Below are positions 19,063 to 28,184 of a stretch of 64,000 nt of DNA, one piece after another. The notes beneath the pieces are model-generated. The model was not told the DNA's origin, ran no database searches, and saw only the letters and a program-made list of their open reading frames with translations. The stretch's first letter is position 1. Each line of letters opens with the position of its first letter. The stretch is from Hermatobates lingyangjiaoensis. Its lineage: Eukaryota; Arthropoda; Insecta; Hemiptera; Hermatobatidae. The stretch lies in assembly GCA_026182355.1 (NCBI GenBank), contig JAPFBL010000003.1:1858501-1922500 (forward strand), given 5' to 3'. A program made the translations under genes and the position numbers.

Positions 19063-21055
19063 ACATAACATAAACTGACTAACTAGACTATGAACAACCG
19101 ACATCTAATTACTGACCTCACAGTTACAGCAGAACAAATAGTACAGCATTAGTAGGTCCTTTTACCTGAAATTTCAATAGATTCAAAATGTCATTTCCAA
19201 CATTTTTCAAAAGATTTGAACATAAAAAATGGAGAAAATATAAAATTACTAACTTAAATTGTGATATCACCTAGAAATTGTGAAATATCTGTAAATAAAC
19301 AAGTCTTATAAATAAAACAAATAAAAATGTCATGGTATTGACAAGAAAAGTTTCAAAATCATGATGCACACACCAAACATGTGAAAATATGTTAAATATA
19401 TTTTCATGGTGGTCATTTACTCATTAACAGGAAATTAAGAATCAAATCGCTATTTTTGAAGCCTAGATTAAGTAAGTAATCAAAATTTTTGTTTGCACTT
19501 AAAAATCACACCTATTCAAGCTAAAAGAAAATCTATAAATCTCGAGTGTCTTGCTGTTAAAGAAGAAATGCGCTACTGACAATATTAGATATAAATAAAT
19601 ATGTCAGAAAGTCTTCAAGTAAGAATTAAGACAGATTTCAAATTTAGTAATCTGGTATACCATTTTTCCAATATAATTTTTGATACATTATTCACCCCTA
19701 AAAATAAACCGAAAAGAAAACTCACTTTTTAGGAACCTACTTTTAGAATATTTCGATAATTCAGATGAATTAGATGATGTCCTAAAGGCAATAAAGCCAG
19801 TAACAATGAAACTACTAAAATAGGGTCAACAAAAGATTATCCAGAATTTTCAGAAAAAAGTTATCTTCTACATATGAAACTTAAAAAGAAAAAATATATT
19901 AATATTGTTAAATTTCAGTAAGACACAAATTGTAATCATAAATTGTGTGAACATACAAACATATGACTAAGGATATGAAAGACAACACTATTTTATTTTT
20001 TTTTTTAAGACGATAGATGTTTTTATTGAAGAATCTTATGAAAGATGTGACACCTAAAAAAAAAGTGAATCACGAAGTCCTGAATGGTAATCCTTAATCT
20101 GGTCAAAAAACTATTTGAGGTCGTGTCATTAACCACATCGGTGGATTTCAGGAAACAGATCTCCTAAAAGATATCTACAGCCATTAACTGATCACTTTAC
20201 TAGATTGCATTTAGATCTTCATCCAAAGAACAACAACCCTAACACTTGATTCATGTCCTTTGACTTACTGAGGAAAAAAAAACATGAAAATCTCACTTTC
20301 AGATCAATATCAAGATATCAATTCTGGATATCTATTCAGAAACTACTAATTTTCTTCAAAAAAAAATATATAAGCCACATTTTCACAGCAGCCAATATTC
20401 TATTGAGTTTAACAAACAACTTAACCAGTATTGTTAAACGACATTAAATGCTAAGAGGATAAGAAAGTTTGTTGCATTTTAGTAAGATTTGTTTAAGCTT
20501 TGCCACAAGAAATATGATTAAACAAATACAAAAGAGCCGGTCATAATTTAAAAGTGGTGGAAGTTAAAATAATTATGGTTTTAAACAATATCTTTCTAAG
20601 TTTTTGACTGATTAATGAATTGTTGAAGTTTATATTTATAAACTAAGAGGTACATTAAGTTCTGCAGACAGGATGGTCAAACTTTGAATGTTCTTCTGGC
20701 CGTTTAAAGCATATAAGAAGAAGAGTGTCTCTTTGGAAAAAAAGCAGTAGTTTGGTTGTCATGGAGACACTGTTGGAAGAAATAATAAAACAAGAAGCTA
20801 TTATTGATGATACCATATATTAAAAACTTTAATATCCAGAATGTATATAAAATTATTCACGAATAAACTAGAAACTTCTGACTTGATACCCCTGTAATTT
20901 TATTCATTTACCAACACATTAGGTTCGACAGTATATATTTACTAACTTCATTCTATTGATTCTTTGTATAGAAGTATTTAGTGCTTGTTGAACACAAATA
21001 TACGTTTAAAGAAATCCTAAATTTGATTTGTTTAACTGAAGCATATATTGAACTA
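19063..21055. other. AT-rich sequence, no supported gene
   Basis: No convincing gene or repeat. Short frames such as 20253-20447 are lysine-rich and unremarkable. A slightly protein-like stretch lies near 20700-20820 but is broken and unidentifiable. Confidence 0.5.
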
Positions 21056-21150
21056 TCAATGATCAAACCACAATATGAAAAGGGAAAAAAATCTAAGAAC
21101 TTTTAGCCATAACAAGCTGTCTTCTTCAAAGTCAAAAACCCAACTAAAAT
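21056..21150 (-). mobile_element. Single decayed PLE terminus, same family as the 21543 and 25775 foldbacks
   Basis: A diverged copy of the foldback arm found at 21543-21631. It shares TCAAACCACAATATGAAA, a decayed AACAAGC/CTTC stem region and GTCAAAAACCCAACT. It stands alone without an inverted partner. Its hammerhead-like core is damaged (CTTCTTCAAAG where the foldbacks read CTTCGTCAGAG). Confidence 0.55.
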
Positions 21151-21455
21151 GGAAGTTTTGATACTGATTAATTAAAATGAAAATTATTGTCTGGATAAGG
21201 AAGGATCATATTTGTAGACTGGAATGAAATGAGATGTGAGGAGAATGGAAGAGGAGTTTCCTCGCAAGGATGGGGAAGTTGGATTTGGAAACTCAAAACT
21301 GAAGAGGACAAAATTCTTAAACATGTTTAACGATTATAACTTTATACTTATGTTATAGAGAACATTTCCGGTCTGCAAAATAATCATCCTTTGTTTTTTT
21401 CGTAATCTTGAAAAATAAGAAAGACTCTTGATTGTACTTTATGCCGAAACTAATG

Positions 21456-21456
<1 letters not shown>

Positions 21457-21510
<54 letters not shown>
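21457..21510. repeat. (TA)n microsatellite
   Basis: About 27 TA repeats immediately left of the 21543-21725 foldback. Confidence 0.95.
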
Positions 21511-21513
<3 letters not shown>

Positions 21514-21577
21514 ATTTCACATAAACACGTGAAATAACAATCAATGATCAAACCACAATAAGAAAATGGGAAAACAA

Positions 21578-21620
21578 GACTAAGATCTTTCAACCGTAAC
21601 AAGCGGTCTTCGTCAGAGTC
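21578..21620 (-). ncRNA. Hammerhead-ribozyme-like motif, left arm
   Basis: On the minus strand: closing stem GACU/AGUC, conserved box CUGACGA, one extra A, stem GACCG/CGGUU with a 7-nt loop, GAAA, then AGAUCU. AGAUCU is palindromic and could form stem III in a dimer. Predicted cleavage is before AGUC. Hammerheads with tiny stem III are known in PLEs. The extra base before stem II departs from the canonical core. Confidence 0.5.
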
Positions 21621-21648
21621 AAAAACCCAACTGAAGGGTTGGGATTTT

Positions 21649-21691
21649 GACTCTGACGAAGACCGCTTGTTACGGTTGAAAGATCTTAGTC
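21649..21691 (+). ncRNA. Hammerhead-ribozyme-like motif, right arm
   Basis: Mirror copy of the motif at 21578-21620, with identical stems: GACU/AGUC closing stem, CUGACGA at 21653-21659, GACCG/CGGUU stem, GAAA at 21678-21681, AGAUCU palindrome. Confidence 0.5.
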
Positions 21692-21726
21692 TTGTTTTCC
21701 ATTTTCTTATTGTGGTTTGATCATTC

Positions 21727-21752
<26 letters not shown>
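21727..21752. repeat. (TA)n microsatellite
   Basis: About 13 TA repeats immediately right of the foldback. Confidence 0.95.
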
Positions 21753-21758
<6 letters not shown>

Positions 21759-21803
21759 TCCTTTCTATTGTTTACATACCTGTTTGGTAAATAACAATAT
21801 CAG

Positions 21804-21847
21804 AATATTCTGAAGATGGTTGAAGGCAATTGAAACATGTCAATAAT
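21804..21847 (+). ncRNA. Hammerhead-ribozyme-like motif upstream of a PLE-like ORF start
   Basis: CUGAAGA at 21810-21816, one extra U, stem GGUUG/CAAUU with loop AAGG, GAAA, palindrome ACAUGU, and UC as the expected cleavage position. The flanks AUAUU and AAUAAU can pair over four bases as stem I. Of the motifs in this window, this one and the 63519 and 21649 copies fit the hammerhead pattern best. Confidence 0.5.
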
Positions 21848-21903
21848 TTAGGTTAATTTAATTCATGTGTTACATGTAGAATAATTGCAACTTACAATAA
21901 ATA

Positions 21904-22029
21904 GTGATGTCTAACAGTAGCTTTGATCAAATTATACATGAACTCAACCTTGAAGAAAGAAAACTACCTAGGAGATTTGAAAAGCTCAATAAGAAAAAGG
22001 TCCGTGCAATCAAGTCAATTGATTTTAAT

Positions 22030-22032
<3 letters not shown>
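21904..22032 (+). pseudogene. Possible PLE ORF N-terminus, cut by (TA)n
   Basis: An ATG-started frame (first Met at 21907 or earlier) encodes a charged stretch including HELNLEERKLPRRFEKLNKK, then SIDFN, and runs straight into (TA)n at 22033. It begins about 60 bp after a hammerhead-like motif. The fragment at 32610-32727 has the same order and a similar pattern: a basic helix with KL, NKK and V, then FN-NT, then (TA)n. Both would be 5-prime PLE pieces with the ORF cut after about 40 codons. The similarity is short, so the assignment is inference. Confidence 0.4.

Positions 22033-22116
<84 letters not shown>
22033..22116. repeat. (TA)n(TG)n compound microsatellite
   Basis: About 20 TA repeats pass directly into about 22 TG repeats. 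Confidence 0.95.
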
Positions 22117-22118
<2 letters not shown>

Positions 22119-22339
22119 TTGTGTGATTGTGGGTTGTGTAAATTACGTTTTTATAACAACTTGGATACAAAAACACAAAGCCCAGAAAGGAAAATCCTTA
22201 ATTTCTATCGAGCAAGAAATGCATTGAGTTACATATGTTAAATTTTGCATAATATAATAAAAGACTTCATGTTTGAGAGTGTGGTGCTAATTCAATGGTG
22301 AAATCAAGTTTGAATTGTTTTATTTCGGTTGGGCAAGAT

Positions 22340-22650
22340 TAAGGCAAATTGAATAGGAAGCAGGCACCAGGCCGAAGCGAATTACTCCCTTCTACTGGCC
22401 TGTTCTTTTTACCTTCATAAATCCAACTTGCGTTTAGGATTAATGGAATATACAAGGGCCGAGTGGCTGGCAAACCAATTCCCAACTTAGTCGATTAAAC
22501 AAATTTACATTTACCAGCCGTTTCTTGAGGGGGTGCTAAGACTGCCGAAGCAGACTGGCTTTTTGAAAGCCAATTAAGCATTCTCCCTGTCACTAAGAAC
22601 CAATATTAACAGGAAACACTGTTTGAAGTGGATTCGCTTTGCGTCTTTGT
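22340..22650. other. GC-richer block, unassigned
   Basis: Higher GC and more complex sequence than its flanks, with repeated themes such as GGCCGAAGC, GGCCGAGTGGCTGG and CTGCCGAAGCAGACTGGC. No open frame and no convincing tRNA fold. It may be an unrecognised SINE or another dispersed repeat. Confidence 0.3.
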
Positions 22651-23400
22651 CCACCATTATTCAATCTAAATGTATCTTAACCTATCTAAACGCTCTAATT
22701 AGAATTGTATAAATTAACTTTACCAACAAGTGGTTTGTATAAACAATTCTCCTAATTAATACTGTAAACCTTAATATCTCAGGTTCTGCATTTTAGACAG
22801 TAAATGTTATATACTTCTATACATAATACAAGTTTTTATCAGTAATCAGTCAGTTTTACAAAATCACACTATACTTTTAAAGCTACCGTTTTGTTTTAAT
22901 GTCAACCATTTTTTATATAACTGAATGCAAAAAATATAAGAAATGCGCCAACTTAATGCATATAAAATGTTAGCTATGTAACCATTCCAAGCAAAAAAGT
23001 TCTCTCATTTGTGTTCTCTGAACTTAAGTGAGATAGTGTTATGGACTTTCAGAGTCATACTTTTTTTGAAAATCTAAAACAATGGACTGTTACATTAGAG
23101 GTGTAAATTGAGTAAGTTCTTGAATGGAAGTTTTAAACACAGGTATTTCGTATGAATTAACACACTATATTGGCAAATGACATCGACTAAGAATTAAAGA
23201 AATTTATATTAGTAAATATTTGATAAGGTTTACATCAAATAGGAAACACAAAGACTAAAATTTTAATGTAATCAAAAAGTAAACATGTTAGACTGTATGC
23301 TTTTTACATTATATTAACCACTAATTTATACTTTACTTTTCCCCTTGGAATTGGTTCTCTTTTAATAGTTTTGAAAGTATTTAATACATACATACTAATC
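22651..23400. other. AT-rich sequence, nothing recognised
   Basis: No open frame, repeat or RNA gene seen. Confidence 0.6.
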
Positions 23401-23479
23401 AAAATTAAAGTTTATCAGGACTCGCTCAGTTCATGGTTTTATTAAAAGAACTGACTGAGTCTTGATAAACTTTAATTTT
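23401..23479. repeat. Short perfect-loop hairpin
   Basis: Arms 23401-23432 and 23448-23479 (32 bp each, about three mismatches) with a 15-bp loop. Just right of it, 23481-23501 carries, on the minus strand, the ATCGACCGT-type junction motif seen next to (TA)n at three other sites. A short TA tract follows at 23511. It is probably another PLE-derived foldback. Confidence 0.55.
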
Positions 23480-24019
23480 GTTTCTATTTAACGGTCGATA
23501 CTTTTATCAATATATATATTTATCTGCATGTTTTTATGCGCTCGTAAGAAACAATATATTATCTTTATGAACAATTATTCAGAGTTATGTGTACTATAGA
23601 AATACAATAATGAAAGTGACGTTCCCAGCTAAGAACACCAAAGCAAGAGATATAATACAAGATAAATATTTGTCCAAATGATCTGAATTGTTGGTATCAA
23701 GAATAACATATGCTTGTTAAAATTTTCGTGTACCAATTTAAATAAAAGACATGCTTACAACTATAGGTTCACTCCTACGACAGCTTTGAGGAGGGTAGTC
23801 TCTCAGGATGTCGGGTTGACTGAATCTTCACCTAGCCTGGTCAATCAGCAACAGTGAATCCAAGCAATATAATAAAAGCCGGCTAATGTCAGCCACTAGT
23901 TATTACCGTAATGACACTTCTCAATAAGATTTGGTTATTAATAATAATGCTATATATATAGAGTTGATTAATAACCGTATAGTCACTCCTGATGTACATC
24001 ATAATTCTGGTCCTAGGAG

Positions 24020-24965
24020 GGATCACAGTGACTCTACTTTCTTCATCACCACGTATATTCTGGTGCTCATAGGCTGCGTGCACTTACCAAGGAGTTCATT
24101 CTTATATTTTCTTCTTCTACCTGTACTTCTTCTGTCTTCAGAGAGGCACTTTCTTTTCTTACCACAAACCTGCTAATCTTAAATCTATCTTTTCTCATAT
24201 TTCTTCTCCTAAGCTTCCCAATACTGCTGGTGGTATGGTTCAATGCGGACGTCGTGGGTATCTTGCTTGTCCTCTCATCAATCCCGTTCCTTCCTTTGCT
24301 TCTTTCCTCAGCAAACGCACCTACCCTATCTCCTACAAGACCTCTTGTACCTCTGGTAACTGCGTTTACCGTTTGGATTGCACCCACTATGATGTTCTTT
24401 ATGTGGGTTTGGCTTCCACCAAGCTAAGCCTGCGTATGAATAATCACAGGTCGACCGTTGGTAAACGCAGTGACCTTCCCGTTGATACTCATGCCAGTGC
24501 TCACGGACTCAGTTTTAATGACTGTTTTCGTGTACAGGTTCTGAGACAGATAACTCATAGCAATTCAAAGTCACTTTGAGAGCTTCAGAAGAAGCTTTTA
24601 TTAGTCTTCTGGGGGGTATATCTGCTCCTGGGATAAACCTCAATCGTTGATTATTCCTTTTATTTATTTTAGTCTCTTAGTGTATCTTTTGTTTACTTAC
24701 TTATTTTTATTTTTTATTTCTATTTTATTTGTATTTGGGTTTGGTTTTTTTTCATCTGTGCAAATAGTTTTTGTTTTCATTCGTTACAATTAATTTTGCT
24801 TTTATCTCTTTATCTATCCTTGCCTACTCTTCCACCGTAAGTTGGCTACACTGTTCTGTGCTCCTTGAAGACCACCGGCCAGTCGTTGTCTGCCTGCGGA
24901 GCGACTCGTTTGTATCTTAATGATGACAAGGACATCGAAATATAGTAGTGAGTTTCTGTTTCATT
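24020..24965 (+). mobile_element. 5-prime-truncated PLE copy, family A (GIY-YIG type)
   Basis: A PLE 3-prime portion: the C-terminal part of the ORF (up to 24650), a T-rich untranslated stretch (24651-24800), a GC-richer tail (24830-24920), and a weakly hammerhead-like end near 24918-24952 (AUGAUGA, then GAAA). The best relative in this window is the copy at 61858-63460. Reverse-transcriptase catalytic motifs are missing through 5-prime truncation. Confidence 0.75.
24136..24650 (+). pseudogene. PLE ORF C-terminus with GIY-YIG endonuclease, frameshifted
   Basis: Frame 1 encodes SYHKPANLKS, then CGRRGYLACPLI, then a GIY-YIG module: NCVYRLDCTHYDVLYVG, SLRMNNHR (the Arg and His of the family) and GLSFNDCFRVQVLRQI. 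The frame is lost near 24560-24575. The continuing homologous reading, TLRASEEAFISLLG to INLNR and a stop at 24648-24650, is in another frame, and its glutamate (SEEA) matches the third conserved position. Upstream residues in another frame (AHRLRALTKEF) indicate a second frameshift before 24136. The endonuclease would cut target DNA during retrotransposition. This copy is dead. Confidence 0.8.
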
Positions 24966-25059
24966 TCTATGTGTCAATATAGTTTATTTAGTTCGTGAAA
25001 TTGTTTCATTTAGTTGGTATATATATATATGGTATATATACCAAACAGTGCAGATAACT

Positions 25060-25234
25060 AAATAAAAAAGAGAACACATACAAGGAACGAGAAAACCTAC
25101 TGGATGACTGGTTGCATTCCACTGGTACGCACGTACCTCTTCTTCTTCCTTGCTACTCTCTTCCTGACGACGAACTTCAGTTCGGAATATTGATACAGTA
25201 AGTTTTCTCGTTTCTTGTATATGTTCTCTTTTTC

Positions 25235-25238
<4 letters not shown>
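25060..25238. mobile_element. Foldback of PLE terminal sequence next to (TA)n
   Basis: Arms 25060-25099 and 25200-25238 are reverse complements containing ACGAGAAAAC and TTTTTCATTT. They enclose about 100 bp that holds a hammerhead-like motif at 25152-25203. A (TA)n tract starts at the right edge, and a short TA tract lies left (25019-25040). The same terminus, also as a foldback, occurs at 61680-61836. Confidence 0.65.
25152..25203 (+). ncRNA. Hammerhead-like motif, tentative
   Basis: CUGACGA at 25164-25170, then CGAAC/GUUCG with loop UUCA, then GAA. The position after GAA is U rather than the usual A, so activity is doubtful. The related copy at 61717-61763 has GAAA but a damaged CUGACCA box. 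Confidence 0.3.

Positions 25239-25291
<53 letters not shown>
25238..25291. repeat. (TA)n microsatellite
   Basis: About 27 TA repeats at the right end of the foldback. At 25306-25330 the junction motif ATCGACCGT follows. Confidence 0.95.
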
Positions 25292-25295
<4 letters not shown>

Positions 25296-25344
25296 AACAA
25301 CAATAAATTATCGACCGTAGAACAGATATATAACTAAAAAAGGT

Positions 25345-25480
25345 AAATCGGGATACGATTAAATTGTATTAATTGCATTTAATATTTAATTGTATTAAAT
25401 TAAATTTGTATTTAATTGTATTTAATTAATTGTATCAAATGTTTTAAATTGTATTTAATTTTTCATAATGTACTACTACT
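25345..25480. repeat. Degenerate ATTGTATTTA minisatellite
   Basis: Irregular tandem copies of an ATTGTATTTA-like word with variable spacing. Confidence 0.6.
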
Positions 25481-25493
25481 GTTTGTGTTAAAA

Positions 25494-25625
25494 ATGGACG
25501 TATTTAATTTCTTAATTTCCTTTGTGTTGTAGGCTTTTGAAAAAGATTTTGAATAAAATCGAACGTCGGCAATGAGAGTTTGATTGGAAGTGAAGAAATT
25601 GACCGCATCCCGATATACCTGTTTT
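25494..25625 (+). mobile_element. PLE 3-prime terminus fragment, family of the 26026 element
   Basis: TTTTGAAAAAGATTTTGAAT, then a GTCGGCAATGAGAGTTTGATT segment (21 bases; written here only as its start CGTCGGCAATGAG) and ATTGACCGCATCCCGAT match the ends of the 26026-28148 element and of the copy at 60620-60700. No coding sequence is attached. (TA)n follows directly. Confidence 0.6.
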
Positions 25626-25626
25626 A

Positions 25627-25629
<3 letters not shown>

Positions 25630-25699
<70 letters not shown>

Positions 25700-25768
25700 C
25701 TAAAGTATCAACCGTGGAATAGAAACAAAACTAAAGTTTATGTATATATATATATATATATATATATG
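25630..25768. repeat. (TA)n tracts around a junction motif
   Basis: (TA)n at 25630-25696, then the junction motif GTATCAACCGTGGAATAGAA at 25705-25724, then (TA)n at 25742-25768. Confidence 0.9.
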
Positions 25769-25810
25769 TTTATATCAATGAACAAACCACAATATGAAAT
25801 GGGAAAACAA

Positions 25811-25853
25811 GACTAAGATCTTTCAACCGTAACAAGCGGTCTTCATCAGAGTC
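25811..25853 (-). ncRNA. Hammerhead-like motif with the classic CUGAUGA box
   Basis: Minus strand: GACU/AGUC closing stem, CUGAUGA, extra A, GACCG/CGGUU stem, GAAA, AGAUCU palindrome. Of the four copies of this family it alone has U at the variable position, giving the textbook box. Confidence 0.5.
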
Positions 25854-25861
25854 AAAAACTC

Positions 25862-25904
25862 AATTCTGACGAAGACAGCTTGTTACGGTTGAAAGATCTT
25901 AGTC
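25862..25904 (+). ncRNA. Hammerhead-like motif, closing stem damaged
   Basis: CUGACGA at 25866-25872, GAAA at 25891-25894 and AGAUCU retained. The left half of stem I reads AAUU instead of GACU, and one stem II position has changed (GACAG for GACCG). Probably inactive. Confidence 0.35.
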
Positions 25905-25968
25905 TTGTTTTCCCATTTCATATTATGGTTTGATCATTGATTGTTATTTAACGTGTTAATGTGAAAAC

Positions 25969-25992
25969 TATATATATATATATATATATATA
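25969..25992. repeat. (TA)n microsatellite
   Basis: About 12 TA repeats, followed after 12 bp by the junction motif ATATCGACCGTTTGATAGAA (26007-26026). Confidence 0.95.
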
Positions 25993-26287
25993 ACTGATTC
26001 AATAATATATCGACCGTTTGATAGAATAGGTGTGTTCTCTAATCGGGGTTCGGTCAATTTTCCAGGATAAAAAATCAAACTCTCGTTGCCAACGTTTCGG
26101 TTTTATTTAAAACCTTTTTCATAGGCAGAAGTAAGAATTTTTTAACTAAGAAAATGAAATTTACATTATTTAAAGGAACAACAATGTTAGCCGGACAAAA
26201 CCTTCGACTAGACTAATAAGATAACATTACAAATAACCTCAACACTGTTCACTCAAGGGAACTAAATAAATCAAATTTCACTAAACC

Positions 26288-27313
26288 TCAGCACAACACT
26301 CCAGAATAAATATTACTTAAATTAGTAATATCACTTCTATGATTAATCGAACTTAGATCCTTTTTAATATATAACATCTCAAGTGTCTTCCTTCTTTGCT
26401 CATCTTTTTCTTTTTCTATTATAGTTGTATCTTCAAAATCGAACGTGTGACCCTCGTTTATTGCATGCCCAGCTAAGGCTGTTGCGTTACTTTTATTTGT
26501 TCTTATGGAATAATTATGTTGGTACAACCTTTCTTTGAGAAAACGACTAGTTTCACCATAGTAACACTTGTCACAGTCTTTACATTTGATGGCATAAATG
26601 AGGTTACTTTGTAACTCCTTCGGTATTTTTTCTTTCAAATTTGAAAATAAAGATTTATTTTTTCTTTTATTATAAAATGCCAGTGTAACTTCAGGTACGT
26701 TTCGTTTGAACACTTTTCTAATTGATTGTGATAAGCCCTCAACATAAGGAAATTTGAAATACTTCCTATTTATAACTTCCAGTTCAGCATGATCTTCATT
26801 TGAATGTGCTGGTTGCTGTCTTAAATATCTTAACCAATATCGTTCAACTAAGTTCTTCGGATAACAATTTTTCTGTAACAATGATTTCACCCTTTTCTTA
26901 TTTTCATTTAAAAAACATGGACTACTTATTTCAATAACTTTTTTAACCAAATTTTGGACGCAATTTAATTTTTGGTTTATAGCATGAGAAGAATGGTAGT
27001 TCAGGATTCTTGCAGCACTGGTAGGTTTTTTAAACCAATCCGTTAAGATATTGCCATTTTCACCTCTTATAACTTTCACATCTAAGAATGGCAGATTTCC
27101 ATCTTTCTCTACTTCACAAGTGAATTGTAGACGATTATGAAAAGAATTAAATACATTTAATACATTCTCTTCTTCTCCCTTTTCAATAATTAAAAACAAA
27201 TCGTCCACATATAATTTAATAAATTTCACCTTCGTACCTAATTTATTGATACTGTTTTCCAATAGTTCAATCATAACTATATTTACGAGAACTGGTGAAA
27301 TTGGTGATCCCAT
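26288..27313 (-). CDS. PLE polyprotein fragment: RT C-terminal part plus GIY-YIG endonuclease
   Basis: A 341-residue open frame with no internal stop. It starts at MGSPISPVLVNIVM, an RT motif that lies well inside the normal domain, so the ATG is not the native start and the N-terminal half is missing. YVDDLFLI at residues 35-42 is the RT catalytic box. PFLDVK (75-80) and KPTSAARILNYHSSHA (96-111) are the PLE motifs after the palm. The GIY-YIG module follows: NLIYAIKCKDCDKC with a three-cysteine cluster (C244, C247, C250), YYGETSR (251-257), R262, H266, and E312 in the C-terminal helix. RT copies the element RNA and the endonuclease nicks target DNA. The intact frame suggests a recent insertion, although it is 5-prime truncated. 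Confidence 0.88.
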   Translation of the reverse strand: MGSPISPVLVNIVMIELLENSINKLGTKVKFIKLYVDDLFLIIEKGEEENVLNVFNSFHNRLQFTCEVEKDGNLPFLDVKVIRGENGNILTDWFKKPTSAARILNYHSSHAINQKLNCVQNLVKKVIEISSPCFLNENKKRVKSLLQKNCYPKNLVERYWLRYLRQQPAHSNEDHAELEVINRKYFKFPYVEGLSQSIRKVFKRNVPEVTLAFYNKRKNKSLFSNLKEKIPKELQSNLIYAIKCKDCDKCYYGETSRFLKERLYQHNYSIRTNKSNATALAGHAINEGHTFDFEDTTIIEKEKDEQRRKTLEMLYIKKDLSSINHRSDITNLSNIYSGVLC

Positions 27314-27319
27314 TAGTTC

Positions 27320-27886
27320 AACTTAGTTGAACGATATTGGTTAAGATATTTAAGACAGCAACCAGCACATTCAAATGAAGATCATGCTGAACTGGAAGTT
27401 ATAAATAGGAAGTATTTCAAATTTCCTTATGTTGAGGGCTTATCACAATCAATTAGAAAAGTGTTCAAACGAAACGTACCTGAAGTTACACTGGCATTTT
27501 ATAATAAAAGAAAAAATAAATCTTTATTTTCAAATTTGAAAGAAAAAATACCGAAGGAGTTACAAAGTAACCTCATTTATGCCATCAAATGTAAAGACTG
27601 TGACAAGTGTTACTATGGTGAAACTAGTCGTTTTCTCAAAGAAAGGTTGTACCAACATAATTATTCCATAAGAACAAATAAAAGTAACGCAACAGCCTTA
27701 GCTGGGCATGCAATAAACGAGGGTCACACGTTCGATTTTGAAGATACAACTATAATAGAAAAAGAAAAAGATGAGCAAAGAAGGAAGACACTTGAGATGT
27801 TATATATTAAAAAGGATCTAAGTTCGATTAATCATAGAAGTGATATTACTAATTTAAGTAATATTTATTCTGGAGTGTTGTGCTGA
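27320..27886 (+). pseudogene. Inverted partial PLE ORF: GIY-YIG C-terminus only
   Basis: The right inverted arm encodes the same C-terminus as the minus-strand frame, from the LVERYW region (about residue 155) to the stop at 27884-27886. The 141 residues from VFKRNVPEV onward are identical to the other copy. It lacks all RT motifs and has no start of its own. It is a product of the head-to-head insertion structure, not a separate gene. Confidence 0.85.
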
Positions 27887-28143
27887 GGTTTAGTGAAATT
27901 TGATTTATTTAGTTCCCTTGAGTGAACAGTGTTGAGGTTATTTGTAATGTTATCTTATTAGTCTAGTCGAAGGTTTTGTCCGGCTAACATTGTTGTTCCT
28001 TTAAATAATGTAAATTTCATTTTCTTAGTTAAAAAATTCTTACTTCTGCCTATGAAAAAGGTTTTAAATAAAACCGAAACGTTGGCAACGAGAGTTTGAT
28101 TTTTTATCCTGGAAAATTGACCGAACCCCGATTAGAGAACACA

Positions 28144-28145
<2 letters not shown>

Positions 28146-28181
<36 letters not shown>
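28146..28181. repeat. (TA)n microsatellite
   Basis: About 18 TA repeats at the right boundary of the inverted PLE. Confidence 0.95.

Positions 28182-28184
<3 letters not shown>

Larger units (their letters stand above)
21543..21725. mobile_element. Foldback mini-element of PLE terminal sequence between (TA)n tracts
   Basis: Arms 21543-21631 and 21638-21725 are near-perfect reverse complements (89 and 88 bp, one base deleted on the right) around a 6-bp spacer. (TA)n lies to the left (ending 21510) and right (21727-21752). Each arm carries a hammerhead-like motif on opposite strands. It resembles the head-to-head 5-prime-truncated inverted copies that PLE insertion can generate, but no coding sequence is left. 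The second foldback at 25775-25940 is the same family. Confidence 0.7.
25775..25940. mobile_element. Second PLE foldback mini-element, same family as 21543-21725
   Basis: Arms 25775-25852 and 25863-25940 are reverse complements with a 10-bp spacer, flanked by (TA)n at 25742-25768 and, after about 28 bp, at 25969-25992. The arm sequence matches the 21543 foldback over most of its length. The two foldbacks differ at several bases, so they are separate insertions or an old duplication. Confidence 0.7.
26026..28148. mobile_element. PLE with two identical-length 829-bp inverted arms
   Basis: Left arm 26026-26854 and right arm 27320-28148 are reverse complements, each 829 bp. The two encoded 141-residue C-termini are identical, and every stretch I compared matched without indels. 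The 465-bp centre (26855-27319) exists only once and carries the RT fragment of the minus-strand copy. So a 5-prime-truncated minus-strand element is joined head-to-head to a shorter inverted copy at a small palindrome (GTTCAACTTAGTTGAAC, 27316-27332). (TA)n flanks the right end, and a junction motif plus (TA)n the left. The arms must be young or kept alike by conversion. Each arm ends in a degenerate hammerhead-like segment (28047-28086 plus strand; mirror at about 26088-26127) with UGCC/GGCA stem, AAACC, GAAAC and ACGU palindrome, but without a normal CUGANGA box. Confidence 0.85.

Noticed and set aside
22033..22227. Frames through (TA)n(TG)n giving YIYIYI and VCVCVC
   Set aside because: Microsatellite translation; only the part before 22033 has protein-like composition.
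24067..24387. 106-codon minus-strand frame
   Set aside because: Antisense shadow of the frameshifted PLE ORF.
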